NCBI RefSeq assembly: GCF_013167215.1
Contig: NZ_JABJWY010000032.1
Coordinates: 62,001 to 126,000 of the forward strand
Reading direction: 5' to 3'
Length of the DNA: 64,000 nt
Origin: Sphingobacterium prati
GTDB lineage: Bacteria > Bacteroidota > Bacteroidia > Sphingobacteriales > Sphingobacteriaceae
The notes under the pieces are model-generated. The model worked only from the letters and a program-made list of their open reading frames with translations. It was not told the origin of the DNA and did no database searches. How positions within the stretch are numbered: the first letter of the stretch is position 1; every line of letters starts with the position of its first letter. The position numbers and the translations under genes were made by a program. Shown here piece after piece: positions 54,437-62,529 of this stretch.

Positions 54437-56089
54437 ATGAAAAATCAGCTGAAGACATTAACGAAAATGATCATTGCTCTGGGGATGATCCTAAATATTT
54501 CTGCTTGTAAAGACCTGACAGAGCTCAATATCAATCCGAATGGAGTGAGTGAAGAGGATGCAAATCCCAACCTGCTATTGCCAACGATCTTGACAGGGGC
54601 CGCAAAAAAATACAATGAATTAAGTTTTTCCGACCTTGGTGGAGTGATTCAACATACACAATTAGACGCTTGGTTCAACGCGCATAACGATTATGAATGG
54701 ACGGGGGGAATTTTGAGCTGGGATAGCTATTATGGCTATCTGCGGGATAACGAATTAATGCGTAAACGTGCCGAGAAATTAGGGCTGGATTTCCATCAGG
54801 GGGTCGGCCTGGTGATGCGTGCTTATCTGTTTGGATTGATCACGGATTTATGGGGCGATGCGCCCTATACAGATGCATTGAAAGCAGAACTTGGGGATAC
54901 AAAATATAATTTCCCAAAATACGATAGTCAAGAAGTGATCTACAAAGGGATTATTGAGGAATTAAAACAGGCAAATGAACTCCTTTCACGACCAGATGCG
55001 TCGTATGAGGTATTGGCGGGTGCCGATGTGTATTTTGGTGGTAAGGCCTCAAAATGGCGTCGTTTTGCCAATTCCTTGGCCCTGCGTTATTATATGCGTA
55101 TTTCGGAGAAGGCGAATGCTTTTGCCAAGCAGGGGGTTGAAAACATGGTAGCCAACCCCGATAAGTTTCCGCTGATCAGCAATACTGCAGATGAGGTACT
55201 GATGGATTTTGCTGGGAATAATGCGGCTGACTCATGGCCATCCAATACGATATTTGATGCCAGTGGAAGCAATTTCAGGAGGATGAAAATGTGTGCGACA
55301 CTTGTTGACCGACTTCAGGAATTAAGCGACCCACGTCTGGCTGTGTGGGCAAAGAAGGTAGAGATACCAATCGAAGTAAGCAATACCGTACCTGCTGGTA
55401 CCGATAAAATCGTCAATGGTGTCCGTATCGTGTCACCGGATGTGGTTAAGGGGATACCTATTGATATGGACAAGGACTATGTCGGTTTACCAGCAAGTGG
55501 ATCGAAAAATCCATCGGCCTACAATTTGAATCCGACACCGGGACAGACTTCCATTAATCCCCATGTGTCTTACCTCAATGAAATTTATCGTTCGGCCAAA
55601 GGAAGCTTGCTCAAAGCAAGGTTGTTAACTGCTGCTGAAGTGGAGTTTATCTTGGCAGAGGCGGCTTGGAAGGGTTGGGCTCTACCAGAGACGGCGCGTG
55701 CATATTATGAACGTGGTATTCAAGCTTCGCTGACAAGCTGGGGGAAGACAGCGGAATACGCAAATTATATCCGTCAAAAGGGCGTAACATTTGAAAATAC
55801 ACAGGTACAGATTATGGAGCAAAAATGGATTGCAAGCTGGTCTACCGCTGCACAGGCCTGGTTTGATTATCGGCGAACCGGTTATCCGAGGTTGAAAGCT
55901 GGTCCAGCGGCAATTCGGACACAGCTTCCGGTACGTGTACCCTATATGCAGACAGAGATGAGTGTGAATCAAAAGAATGCCGAAGAGGCATTACGCCGCA
56001 TAGAGAAAACAGCCTATTCACAGGCCGATAACGAAAATAGTGCCTGGTCTAAACCTTGGCTATTACAAGGAACGGGCAAGCCATGGTAA
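54437..56089 (+). CDS. SusD-like lipoprotein (second SusD subfamily)
   Basis: Surface lipoprotein of 550 residues with lipobox ending at C24 (LNISAC) followed by KDLTELNINPNG. The pattern (LLPTILTGAAKKYN near the N-terminus, AYLFGLITDLWGDAPYTDAL, and a C-terminal WFDYRRTGYPRLK) belongs to the SusD-like group that differs from classical SusD in its C-terminus. It starts 14 bp after the transporter and is 30 bp ahead of the phosphatase, in one operon with both. Confidence 0.9.
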   Translation: MKNQLKTLTKMIIALGMILNISACKDLTELNINPNGVSEEDANPNLLLPTILTGAAKKYNELSFSDLGGVIQHTQLDAWFNAHNDYEWTGGILSWDSYYGYLRDNELMRKRAEKLGLDFHQGVGLVMRAYLFGLITDLWGDAPYTDALKAELGDTKYNFPKYDSQEVIYKGIIEELKQANELLSRPDASYEVLAGADVYFGGKASKWRRFANSLALRYYMRISEKANAFAKQGVENMVANPDKFPLISNTADEVLMDFAGNNAADSWPSNTIFDASGSNFRRMKMCATLVDRLQELSDPRLAVWAKKVEIPIEVSNTVPAGTDKIVNGVRIVSPDVVKGIPIDMDKDYVGLPASGSKNPSAYNLNPTPGQTSINPHVSYLNEIYRSAKGSLLKARLLTAAEVEFILAEAAWKGWALPETARAYYERGIQASLTSWGKTAEYANYIRQKGVTFENTQVQIMEQKWIASWSTAAQAWFDYRRTGYPRLKAGPAAIRTQLPVRVPYMQTEMSVNQKNAEEALRRIEKTAYSQADNENSAWSKPWLLQGTGKPW

Positions 56090-56119
56090 AAACAATACAT
56101 AAATTAAAATAGAAATCCA

Positions 56120-57313
56120 ATGAAAATAAACTCTCGTTTTTTTGTAATAGCGTTATGCTGTTCCGTGGCGCAGGGCCGTGCACAATCAGAAGCTATAAGC
56201 AATCAGCCGGATCGGATTATGTTGACCTGGTCAGCTGATCCTAGCAGTACACAGTCGGTCTCTTGGCGAGCAACTGGTGCCGGGGATAAAATAATAGGGC
56301 AGATTGCCGAAGAGCAAAGCCATCCCGATTTTGAAACACAGGCACAGACGGTTGTAGGGACACGCCAATATCTGGCGCGCGACGAACAGCGGCATGCCTA
56401 CAATCAAGTAAACTTTACGAATCTGAAACCTGGAACCACCTATACCTATCGTGTCGGCGATGGTACAAACTGGAGTCCATGGAATCAATTTCGAACGGCA
56501 GGAAAATCGGGGGATTTTTCTTTTATCTACCTGGGCGATGCACAGAATGACTTACGTTCGCGCTGGTCAAGGACGATCCGGCGTGCTTTTCAGCAGGAAT
56601 CAAACGCACGATTTATTGTTCACGCGGGTGATCTGATCAATCGTTCGAATACAGATGAAGAATGGGGTGAATGGTATGAGGGGGGAGGTTTTATTCATCA
56701 AATGATACCCGCTATCCCTACTCCCGGAAATCATGAATATCGACGGGATTCAACCGGAAGCCTAGTTTTGGATCCACATTGGAAGGTGCAGTTTAACCTC
56801 CCTAAAAATGGGCCTGTTGGTTTGCAGGATGCCGTCTACTACTTAGACTATCAGGATTTAAGGATTGTTTCACTGAATTCCCAATTAATTATGTTGGATT
56901 CGTTGGCAGCTAATACGCAAGAAAAGTGGTTGGAGAGTGTATTGGCTTCTTCTACGAAAAAATGGAATATCGTCGTGATGCATCATCCCGTATATTCTAC
57001 GGCAAAAAAACGTGATAATACGATCTTAAGGGAACGATTCAAACCTATTTTGGAGAAATATGGTGTTGATTTAGTTCTGCAAGGCCATGATCACACCTAT
57101 GCACGTGGCAGTCTTGGAAGAAAACGACCTGTATACCTGCTGTCAGTAGCCGGACCGAAGATGTATGAATCCGATTCTGAGCGTTGGATGGATGTTGCTA
57201 CAGCACAAACACAACTATATCAAGTGATAAAACTAACGACAGATAAACTCTATTTTGCCAGTTACAAGCTCAATGGACAATTGTTTGACTCGTTTGAACT
57301 GTCAAAAAAATAA
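56120..57313 (+). CDS. Secreted purple-acid-phosphatase-like metallophosphoesterase
   Basis: A 397-residue exported phosphatase (signal about 1-21, AQGRAQ). Residues about 30-125 form a fibronectin-like domain (RIMLTWSADPSSTQSVSWRA) as in purple acid phosphatases. The catalytic part has the dinuclear-metal motifs YLGDAQ, HAGDLI, PGNHEY, VMHHPVYS and QGHDHTYARG. It should release phosphate from monoesters or diesters outside the inner membrane. It is followed 18 bp later by the glycerophosphodiesterase gene; together they could strip phosphate from glycerophosphodiesters taken up by the SusC/D pair. Confidence 0.92.
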   Translation: MKINSRFFVIALCCSVAQGRAQSEAISNQPDRIMLTWSADPSSTQSVSWRATGAGDKIIGQIAEEQSHPDFETQAQTVVGTRQYLARDEQRHAYNQVNFTNLKPGTTYTYRVGDGTNWSPWNQFRTAGKSGDFSFIYLGDAQNDLRSRWSRTIRRAFQQESNARFIVHAGDLINRSNTDEEWGEWYEGGGFIHQMIPAIPTPGNHEYRRDSTGSLVLDPHWKVQFNLPKNGPVGLQDAVYYLDYQDLRIVSLNSQLIMLDSLAANTQEKWLESVLASSTKKWNIVVMHHPVYSTAKKRDNTILRERFKPILEKYGVDLVLQGHDHTYARGSLGRKRPVYLLSVAGPKMYESDSERWMDVATAQTQLYQVIKLTTDKLYFASYKLNGQLFDSFELSKK

Positions 57314-57331
57314 AAAAATATCTGTCTACTG

Positions 57332-58180
57332 ATGAAAAAGATGCTATTTTCAACAATATTATTGAATGTAATAATAAGTTCTACCGCAAGTGTATATGGT
57401 CAATCGATCGAGTTATTAAAAAAGCTGGATCAGAAAAGTTTGCATATTGCGGCCCACCGTGGCGCACATCAGGAGCAGCCAGAAAATTCGATTGCTGCTA
57501 TTGAAGAAGCCATTCGGCAAGGCGTTTCAGTAGTTGAGGTCGATGTGAGAGCGACCAAAGACGGTGTACTGGTTCTTATGCACGATAAAGCCTTAAACCG
57601 CACTACAACTGGAGAAGGGGAGGTATCCAAACATACCTTTACCGAGATTCAACAGCTGCGCTTACGTAACAAGGCTAACGGAGAAGCTTCGGAACATGTT
57701 GTACCAACGTTAACAGAAGCTTTACGCGTAGCGAAAGGAAAAATTATTGTAGACCTAGATTTTAAGGAAGATCGAAAAGAGTTTATTAAGAAAACCTATG
57801 ATCTCGTCGAAAAAGAAGGGATGGAAGATGAGGTGTTGTTTTTTCTTTACGATTATAAGGATATGCCTAGGATTTACAAACTCAATCCAAGAGTGACGCT
57901 CTTTCCACGGGCACGCAGTATGAAAGATTTAAATGCCATTCTTCAAATGAAGATAACGTCAATCATTCATCTTGATGAGTCGTTTACGGACACCAAAAAG
58001 CTTAATACAATGCGGCAGCAAGGTATTTATTTTTGGATGAATAGCCTTGGTGAATATGACGATGAAGCAGGACAGGAGGGAAAGGATATTTATCGGTCGT
58101 TTTTGGAAAAATATCCTTTTGTACGGCTGATTCAGACAGATTATCCCAATCTATGGCAAGAAGTACTTAACGGATTTTAA
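57332..58180 (+). CDS. Secreted glycerophosphodiester phosphodiesterase (GDPD family)
   Basis: A 282-residue exported enzyme (signal about 1-23, SVYG) that cleaves glycerophosphodiesters to glycerol-3-phosphate and an alcohol. Catalytic residues of the family are all visible: AAHRGAHQEQPENS (H42, R43, E51), VVEVDVR (E69, D71) and LMHDKALNRTT (H84), with VDLDFKED further along. The domain fills the protein. It is the last gene of the sigma-controlled operon, followed by a strong terminator. Confidence 0.93.
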   Translation: MKKMLFSTILLNVIISSTASVYGQSIELLKKLDQKSLHIAAHRGAHQEQPENSIAAIEEAIRQGVSVVEVDVRATKDGVLVLMHDKALNRTTTGEGEVSKHTFTEIQQLRLRNKANGEASEHVVPTLTEALRVAKGKIIVDLDFKEDRKEFIKKTYDLVEKEGMEDEVLFFLYDYKDMPRIYKLNPRVTLFPRARSMKDLNAILQMKITSIIHLDESFTDTKKLNTMRQQGIYFWMNSLGEYDDEAGQEGKDIYRSFLEKYPFVRLIQTDYPNLWQEVLNGF

Positions 58181-58207
58181 TATGTAGTATATTTCCTATA
58201 ACACTTA

Positions 58208-58241
58208 AAGAAAGACGGCAAGCCGTCTTTCTTACTTTTTT
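58208..58241 (+). terminator. Terminator of the ECF/SusC/D operon
   Basis: Perfect 12-bp stem AAGAAAGACGGC/GCCGTCTTTCTT (58208-58219 and 58222-58233), tight loop, then T-run to 58241, starting 28 bp after the GDPD stop. Confidence 0.88.
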
Positions 58242-58397
58242 ATCAATATATTTATTGCTAATTTTCAGCATCACAGATCACATTCTTCGATCAGCTATGC
58301 ATAAACGAGATACGTTCGTTGCCAAGCTGATTATCGAAAGGACTAAGGAAACAAATATTAACTTGTTTATTTCTGCTAAATCGTTAATTTAGTATTT

Positions 58398-58411
58398 TGA
58401 AACCGGTTGCA
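58398..58411 (+). promoter_or_regulatory. LacI-type operator-like palindrome upstream of the GH3 gene
   Basis: TGAAACCGGTTGCA contains a perfect AACCGGTT core with matching flanks TG...CA (12 of 14 positions palindromic). It sits 67 bp before the GH3 start and just after a TATTTTG stretch that could be a -7 box. AACCGGTT-type sites are typical of LacI-family regulators, none of which is encoded in this window. Confidence 0.4.
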
Positions 58412-58478
58412 TTAATCGTGTGATGTTTAAATTTAGGTTCCGTAAAGGAATAGAAAATAGAAAAATAATAATCTACTT

Positions 58479-60842
58479 ATGAAACTCCGAATATTACTTC
58501 TGACTGCAATGTCAACATTCCTTCATCCGCAGCTCCACGCACAACAATTGCCTTATAAAAATAGCGGCCTCGGAACCGAACAACGGGTCAAAGATCTGTT
58601 GGGACGCATGACCGTTGAAGAGAAGGTCGGGCAGCTGAGCAAATTGCTTGGATGGGATATGTATGAGAAAAGGGGCAATTATGTTGGCGTTAGCGATAAA
58701 TTAAAGAAAGCGGTAAAGGAACAACATATTGGATTATTGTGGGCCACGTTGCGTGCCGATCCCTGGACGCAAAAAACATTAGTTAACGGTCTTAATCCTG
58801 TAGAAGCAGCCCGTGCGACTAATGCCATCCAGCGGTATATGTTGGACAGTACCCGATTGGGTATTCCACTGCTGCTGTCTGAAGAAGCTCCGCATGGTCA
58901 CATGGCTATTGGTGCCACGGTATTTCCTACAGCAATAGGGCAGGCCAGTACTTGGAATCCAGTTTTGATTGCGCGTATGGCATCGACGATCGCGCAAGAA
59001 ACCTATGCTGTGGGTGGAAAAAATGGCTATGGCCCTGTGTTGGATCTGGCCCGTGATCCACGCTGGTCCCGGACAGAAGAAACCTATGGCGAAGACCCTT
59101 ACCTCATTAGTCAGATGGGAAGTGCCATGATCCGTGGTTTTCAGGGCCAAAAGCTGGGGCAGCAAGATAAAATTATTGGTACATTAAAACATTTTGTAGC
59201 TTATGCCGCACCGGATGGTGGGCATAATGGGGAGTCTGTATCCTTCGGCGAACGGAGCTTAAGACAGTATTTCCTACCACCTTTCGAAGGTGCCGTTAAA
59301 TCTGGCGCAGGGTCGGTGATGACGGCATATAATAGTATTGACGGTATCCCTTGCTCTGCAAATCCGTGGTTGTTGAAAGATATTCTCCGCAAAGACTGGG
59401 GATTCAAGGGATTTGTGGTTTCGGATCTATTGAGTATCTCAGGTCTCAACGGCGGGCATGCTACCGCTGCAACAGCAGTGGAAGCGGCTTCACAAAGTAT
59501 ACATGCAGGATTGGATGTTGATCTGAGCGGATCAGGATATGGCCCGAATCTATTGAAAGCGGTGCAAGAAGGCCTGGTCGAACCTGCCGTATTGGATACC
59601 GCAGTGTCCCGGGTATTACGCATGAAGTTTAATCTTGGGTTGTTTGATCGTCCATACGTGGATGAAAAAGTGGTTACGCAGAAAGTTGCGACCGTACAGA
59701 ATAAATCGGTAGCAAGGCAGGTCGCAAGAGAATCCATTGTTTTGCTGAAAAACGATCAGCATACCTTGCCATTAAGCAAATCCTTAAAACGGATAGCGGT
59801 TATCGGACCGAATGCGGACAATGTTTATAATCAATTGGGTGATTACACTGCTCCTCAGGCCGATGGTAAGGTGCAGACCGTATTGACAGGTATCCGTGCG
59901 GCTGTAGGTAAAGACACACAAATTGATTATGTTAAAGGCTGTGCTATCCGTGATACGGCAAATTCTGATATTCCAGCTGCGGTGGCAGCGGCACAGCAGG
60001 CAGATGCCGTGATTTTAATTCTCGGTGGTTCCAGTGCAAGGGACTTCAAAACCTCCTACCAAGCGACCGGGGCGGCCAATGTAGATCCTAATACCGTCAG
60101 TGATATGGAAAGCGGAGAGGGTTTTGATCGAGTATCGCTGGACATGCTGGGCGATCAAATGAAGTTGATGAAAGCGATACAGGCAACGGGAAAACCTGTA
60201 GTCTTGGTGACGATCATGGGAAGACCTCTAAATCTTAACTGGGCTTCAGAACATGTTCCTGCAATCGTCAATGCTTGGTATCCTGGGCAGGAAGGTGGAT
60301 CGGCTATTGCAGATGTGTTATTTGGTGATTATAATCCTGCTGGCAGACTACCGATTTCGGTACCACGTTCGGTAGGACATCTTCCGGTACATTATAACCA
60401 TACAAAACCCAAACACCACGATTACGTTGAAATGTCAGCTAAGCCTTTGTATGCTTTCGGATATGGCTTGAGCTACAGTAGTTTTGAATATTCAAATTTG
60501 CAGGTAAAATTGGCTGAAGAGGCGACAGACTTTGTGTGTACCGTAACATTCGATGTAAATAATACCGGAAAATTAGCAGGTGACGAGGTTGCACAACTGT
60601 ATGTTGTTGATGAAGTTAGTTCGGTGGTAACGCCTGTGATGCAGTTGAAGCGATTTGCACGTAAAAATATTGAGGCAGGGAAGAAGGAAAGTTATTCTTT
60701 TCAATTGACCAAAGAGGATCTGAAACTCTGGAATGCGAACCAGGAGTGGAAAACTGAAAAAGGAAAGTTTAAGCTATTGGTAGGCACTTCATCGGATGAT
60801 ATTCGGCTGAAGGGAGAAATGGAATTAACGAAGGATTATTAA
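58479..60842 (+). CDS. Secreted GH3 beta-glucosidase/beta-xylosidase
   Basis: A 787-residue exported glycosidase (signal about 1-21, LHAQ) that removes terminal beta-linked glucose or xylose. The GH3 barrel (about 25-370) includes GPVLDLARDPRWSRTEETYGEDP and the nucleophile motif FVVSDLLSISG (D316). The GH3 C-terminal alpha/beta domain (about 390-640) has SIVLLKND and RLPISVPRSVGHLPVHYNH in its expected place, and a fibronectin-like domain ends the protein. The substrate preference cannot be told from sequence. Its 3' end shares a palindrome with the convergent lipoprotein gene. Confidence 0.92.
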   Translation: MKLRILLLTAMSTFLHPQLHAQQLPYKNSGLGTEQRVKDLLGRMTVEEKVGQLSKLLGWDMYEKRGNYVGVSDKLKKAVKEQHIGLLWATLRADPWTQKTLVNGLNPVEAARATNAIQRYMLDSTRLGIPLLLSEEAPHGHMAIGATVFPTAIGQASTWNPVLIARMASTIAQETYAVGGKNGYGPVLDLARDPRWSRTEETYGEDPYLISQMGSAMIRGFQGQKLGQQDKIIGTLKHFVAYAAPDGGHNGESVSFGERSLRQYFLPPFEGAVKSGAGSVMTAYNSIDGIPCSANPWLLKDILRKDWGFKGFVVSDLLSISGLNGGHATAATAVEAASQSIHAGLDVDLSGSGYGPNLLKAVQEGLVEPAVLDTAVSRVLRMKFNLGLFDRPYVDEKVVTQKVATVQNKSVARQVARESIVLLKNDQHTLPLSKSLKRIAVIGPNADNVYNQLGDYTAPQADGKVQTVLTGIRAAVGKDTQIDYVKGCAIRDTANSDIPAAVAAAQQADAVILILGGSSARDFKTSYQATGAANVDPNTVSDMESGEGFDRVSLDMLGDQMKLMKAIQATGKPVVLVTIMGRPLNLNWASEHVPAIVNAWYPGQEGGSAIADVLFGDYNPAGRLPISVPRSVGHLPVHYNHTKPKHHDYVEMSAKPLYAFGYGLSYSSFEYSNLQVKLAEEATDFVCTVTFDVNNTGKLAGDEVAQLYVVDEVSSVVTPVMQLKRFARKNIEAGKKESYSFQLTKEDLKLWNANQEWKTEKGKFKLLVGTSSDDIRLKGEMELTKDY

Positions 60843-60859
60843 TTAATCCTTCGTTAATT
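60823..60859. terminator. Shared palindrome across two convergent stop codons
   Basis: Perfect 16-bp arms (60823-60838 and 60844-60859, ATTAACGAAGGATTA with TAATCCTTCGTTAAT at the core) spanning the ends of the GH3 gene (+) and the lipoprotein gene (-), which abut at 60842/60843. Both proteins end in the same residues LTKD because each strand codes one arm. It probably acts as a bidirectional terminator within coding sequence. Confidence 0.65.
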
Positions 60860-61253
60860 TATAGATATAGCTATTGTTTTGATAGGGAGCTTTTGACAAA
60901 ATAAGATCTTTTCCATCGAAAGAGTACGTGTAGTCATGGTTCAATATCAATGCCCAGTCGAAATCTGCGGTCCAAATATTTTTGTCTTTAAAAATAATTT
61001 GGTCTCCAACAATTTTGTACGTTCCTGAACCACCGGCAGGAAAACGGTTTTTGTTTGCTGTACAAAAGAAACTGTCTGCTTTAAATCGGACGGTTACGTC
61101 TCCAGTAAAGGTTTGGTCCTGATTTTTATAGGTGGCTATAAATTGCCCTGAATAACTTCCTTCGAGATACCGGTTTTGATTAGAAGTTTCCTTTGAGCAA
61201 GCTACGCATGCGAAGCTTGCTAAGCATGTTAATAATTTTGATATTGATCTCAT
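60843..61253 (-). CDS. Small hypothetical lipoprotein
   Basis: A 136-residue protein with lipobox ending at C19 (FACVAC) and charged residues after it. The mature part is beta-rich with alternating strands (YSGQFIATYKN, DVTVRFKADSFF, GTYKIVGDQIIFKD), consistent with a small lipocalin-like or META-type barrel, but no family is certain. It abuts the convergent GH3 gene with no gap. Function unknown. Confidence 0.7.
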   Translation of the reverse strand: MRSISKLLTCLASFACVACSKETSNQNRYLEGSYSGQFIATYKNQDQTFTGDVTVRFKADSFFCTANKNRFPAGGSGTYKIVGDQIIFKDKNIWTADFDWALILNHDYTYSFDGKDLILSKAPYQNNSYIYKLTKD

Positions 61254-61310
61254 AACTTGGTTTTTTAGAATAAAACGAAGTTACTGCCATTTTTGATACA
61301 ACTGTCCTGC

Positions 61311-62345
61311 TTATTTGAGCACAACATGCTTAATACTTTTCCTGTTCCAGGTATATGTGATATGAATAAGACCTTTAGGATCTTCTATAATGGTCGGATA
61401 AGAATATTCGTCATTTTTTACGCCATCTTCAAGTATCAGCACGTCTTTCCATTGAAGACCATCTTTGGAAGTCGCTACATGAAGCTTTGTACGTCCTTCC
61501 CACCAGTCTTTACCTGCTACAGCCGGATTGTAGACAATCATAAATAAGCCGTTTTTCAAGCGGATCGCATCTGTAGCCGAATTGGGATTGAGCAGATTTG
61601 TTGCTTGCCACGGTCCCCAGGTAAGACCTTGATCCATCGAAAAAGCTGCCATCACCTTATTTTCTTTACTTCGGCAGAGTACCTGAAGACGGCCATCTTT
61701 GTGTTGGACAATACTGGGCTGAATGACTTGAATACTTGTATCGGGTTGAATTGTATGAATAGACCAAGTTTTACCCTGATCCCTACTGATCTCCACGTGA
61801 GCCTTCCATATTTCTTCTTTAGACTCTGTGCTGGAAGGAGAGAGTATTAATCCGTTATCTAAGGTAAGCGGTTTATTTTTGATCGGTCCTAATATCCCTT
61901 CAGGTAGTTGTTGAGCTACTGACCATGTTTGACCTTTATCCTGTGAATACTTAACAAAGCCTTTCCACTCACGTGGATTAGGTCCAATTTTATAATACAA
62001 AGCGAGTGTGTCACTAGTAGGATATTGATAGAGCACAGGATTCCAGCTGGGATAACGAGTATCTGCGATGATACCATCTGCGATTTGCACAGGTGCCTGC
62101 CACTTACCATTGGTATACAAGGAACTCCAGATCACGACATCAGGGTTTGATTCATGGGTTCCACCAAACCAAGCGGCCAGTAAACTATCTTTACCAATGG
62201 ATTGAATGGTTGAGGCGTGGCATTCTTTGAAATCGACCTGCCCTTGTTGAAAGATCTGATGAGACGAAATTATTTGCGGTTTATAGCTTTTACATGAATA
62301 AAATGTTAAGAATAGGAAGGCTAAAAATGGAGCTATATTTTTCAT
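61311..62345 (-). CDS. Sialidase-like Asp-box (BNR) lipoprotein
   Basis: A 344-residue exported protein with lipobox ending at C18 (TFYSC). It carries Asp boxes of the S-x-D-x-G-x-T-W type at residues 134-141, 187-194 and 236-243 and a degenerate one near 293-299, the signature of six-bladed sialidase-type propellers. LLAAWFGGTHESNPDVVIW is typical of the BNR_2 sialidase group. The catalytic arginine triad and nucleophile of true GH33 sialidases could not be placed with confidence, so another glycosidase activity is possible. It lies between the small lipoprotein and a GH29 gene on the same strand. Confidence 0.8.
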   Translation of the reverse strand: MKNIAPFLAFLFLTFYSCKSYKPQIISSHQIFQQGQVDFKECHASTIQSIGKDSLLAAWFGGTHESNPDVVIWSSLYTNGKWQAPVQIADGIIADTRYPSWNPVLYQYPTSDTLALYYKIGPNPREWKGFVKYSQDKGQTWSVAQQLPEGILGPIKNKPLTLDNGLILSPSSTESKEEIWKAHVEISRDQGKTWSIHTIQPDTSIQVIQPSIVQHKDGRLQVLCRSKENKVMAAFSMDQGLTWGPWQATNLLNPNSATDAIRLKNGLFMIVYNPAVAGKDWWEGRTKLHVATSKDGLQWKDVLILEDGVKNDEYSYPTIIEDPKGLIHITYTWNRKSIKHVVLK

Positions 62346-62494
62346 TTGGATGGTATGTGCTGCTTAGTTTAAGCTGTATTTTCTATCGGTACTGTTTTTA
62401 GTTATTCTGGCAAGGATTGAGGCCGGAGACCGGTGCGTTTGTATTCGCTAGCCGTGTGCTGCCGGTTCAAGTCGATGCCTCATATTCGGATAAC

Positions 62495-62528
62495 AAAAAA
62501 GCAGCGGAACTAGTCCAGCTGCTTTTTT
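62495..62528 (-). terminator. Terminator of the second fucosidase gene
   Basis: Perfect 11-bp arms AAAAAAGCAGC/GCTGCTTTTTT with a 12-nt loop, directly after the GH29 stop codon; on the minus strand the 3' arm ends in six T residues. Confidence 0.85.
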
Positions 62529-62529
62529 A

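Noticed and set aside
59201..59737. A 178-codon open frame on the minus strand
   Set aside because: It lies entirely antisense to the conserved GH3 catalytic domain and its translation resembles no protein family.
62418..62482. A GC-rich 65-nt patch with complementary ends (TGAGGC/GCCTCA) and a TTCAAGT string resembling a tRNA T-loop
   Set aside because: The T-stem does not pair, the acceptor stem is only 6 bp, and no anticodon arm can be drawn. At most a chance resemblance or a decayed relic.
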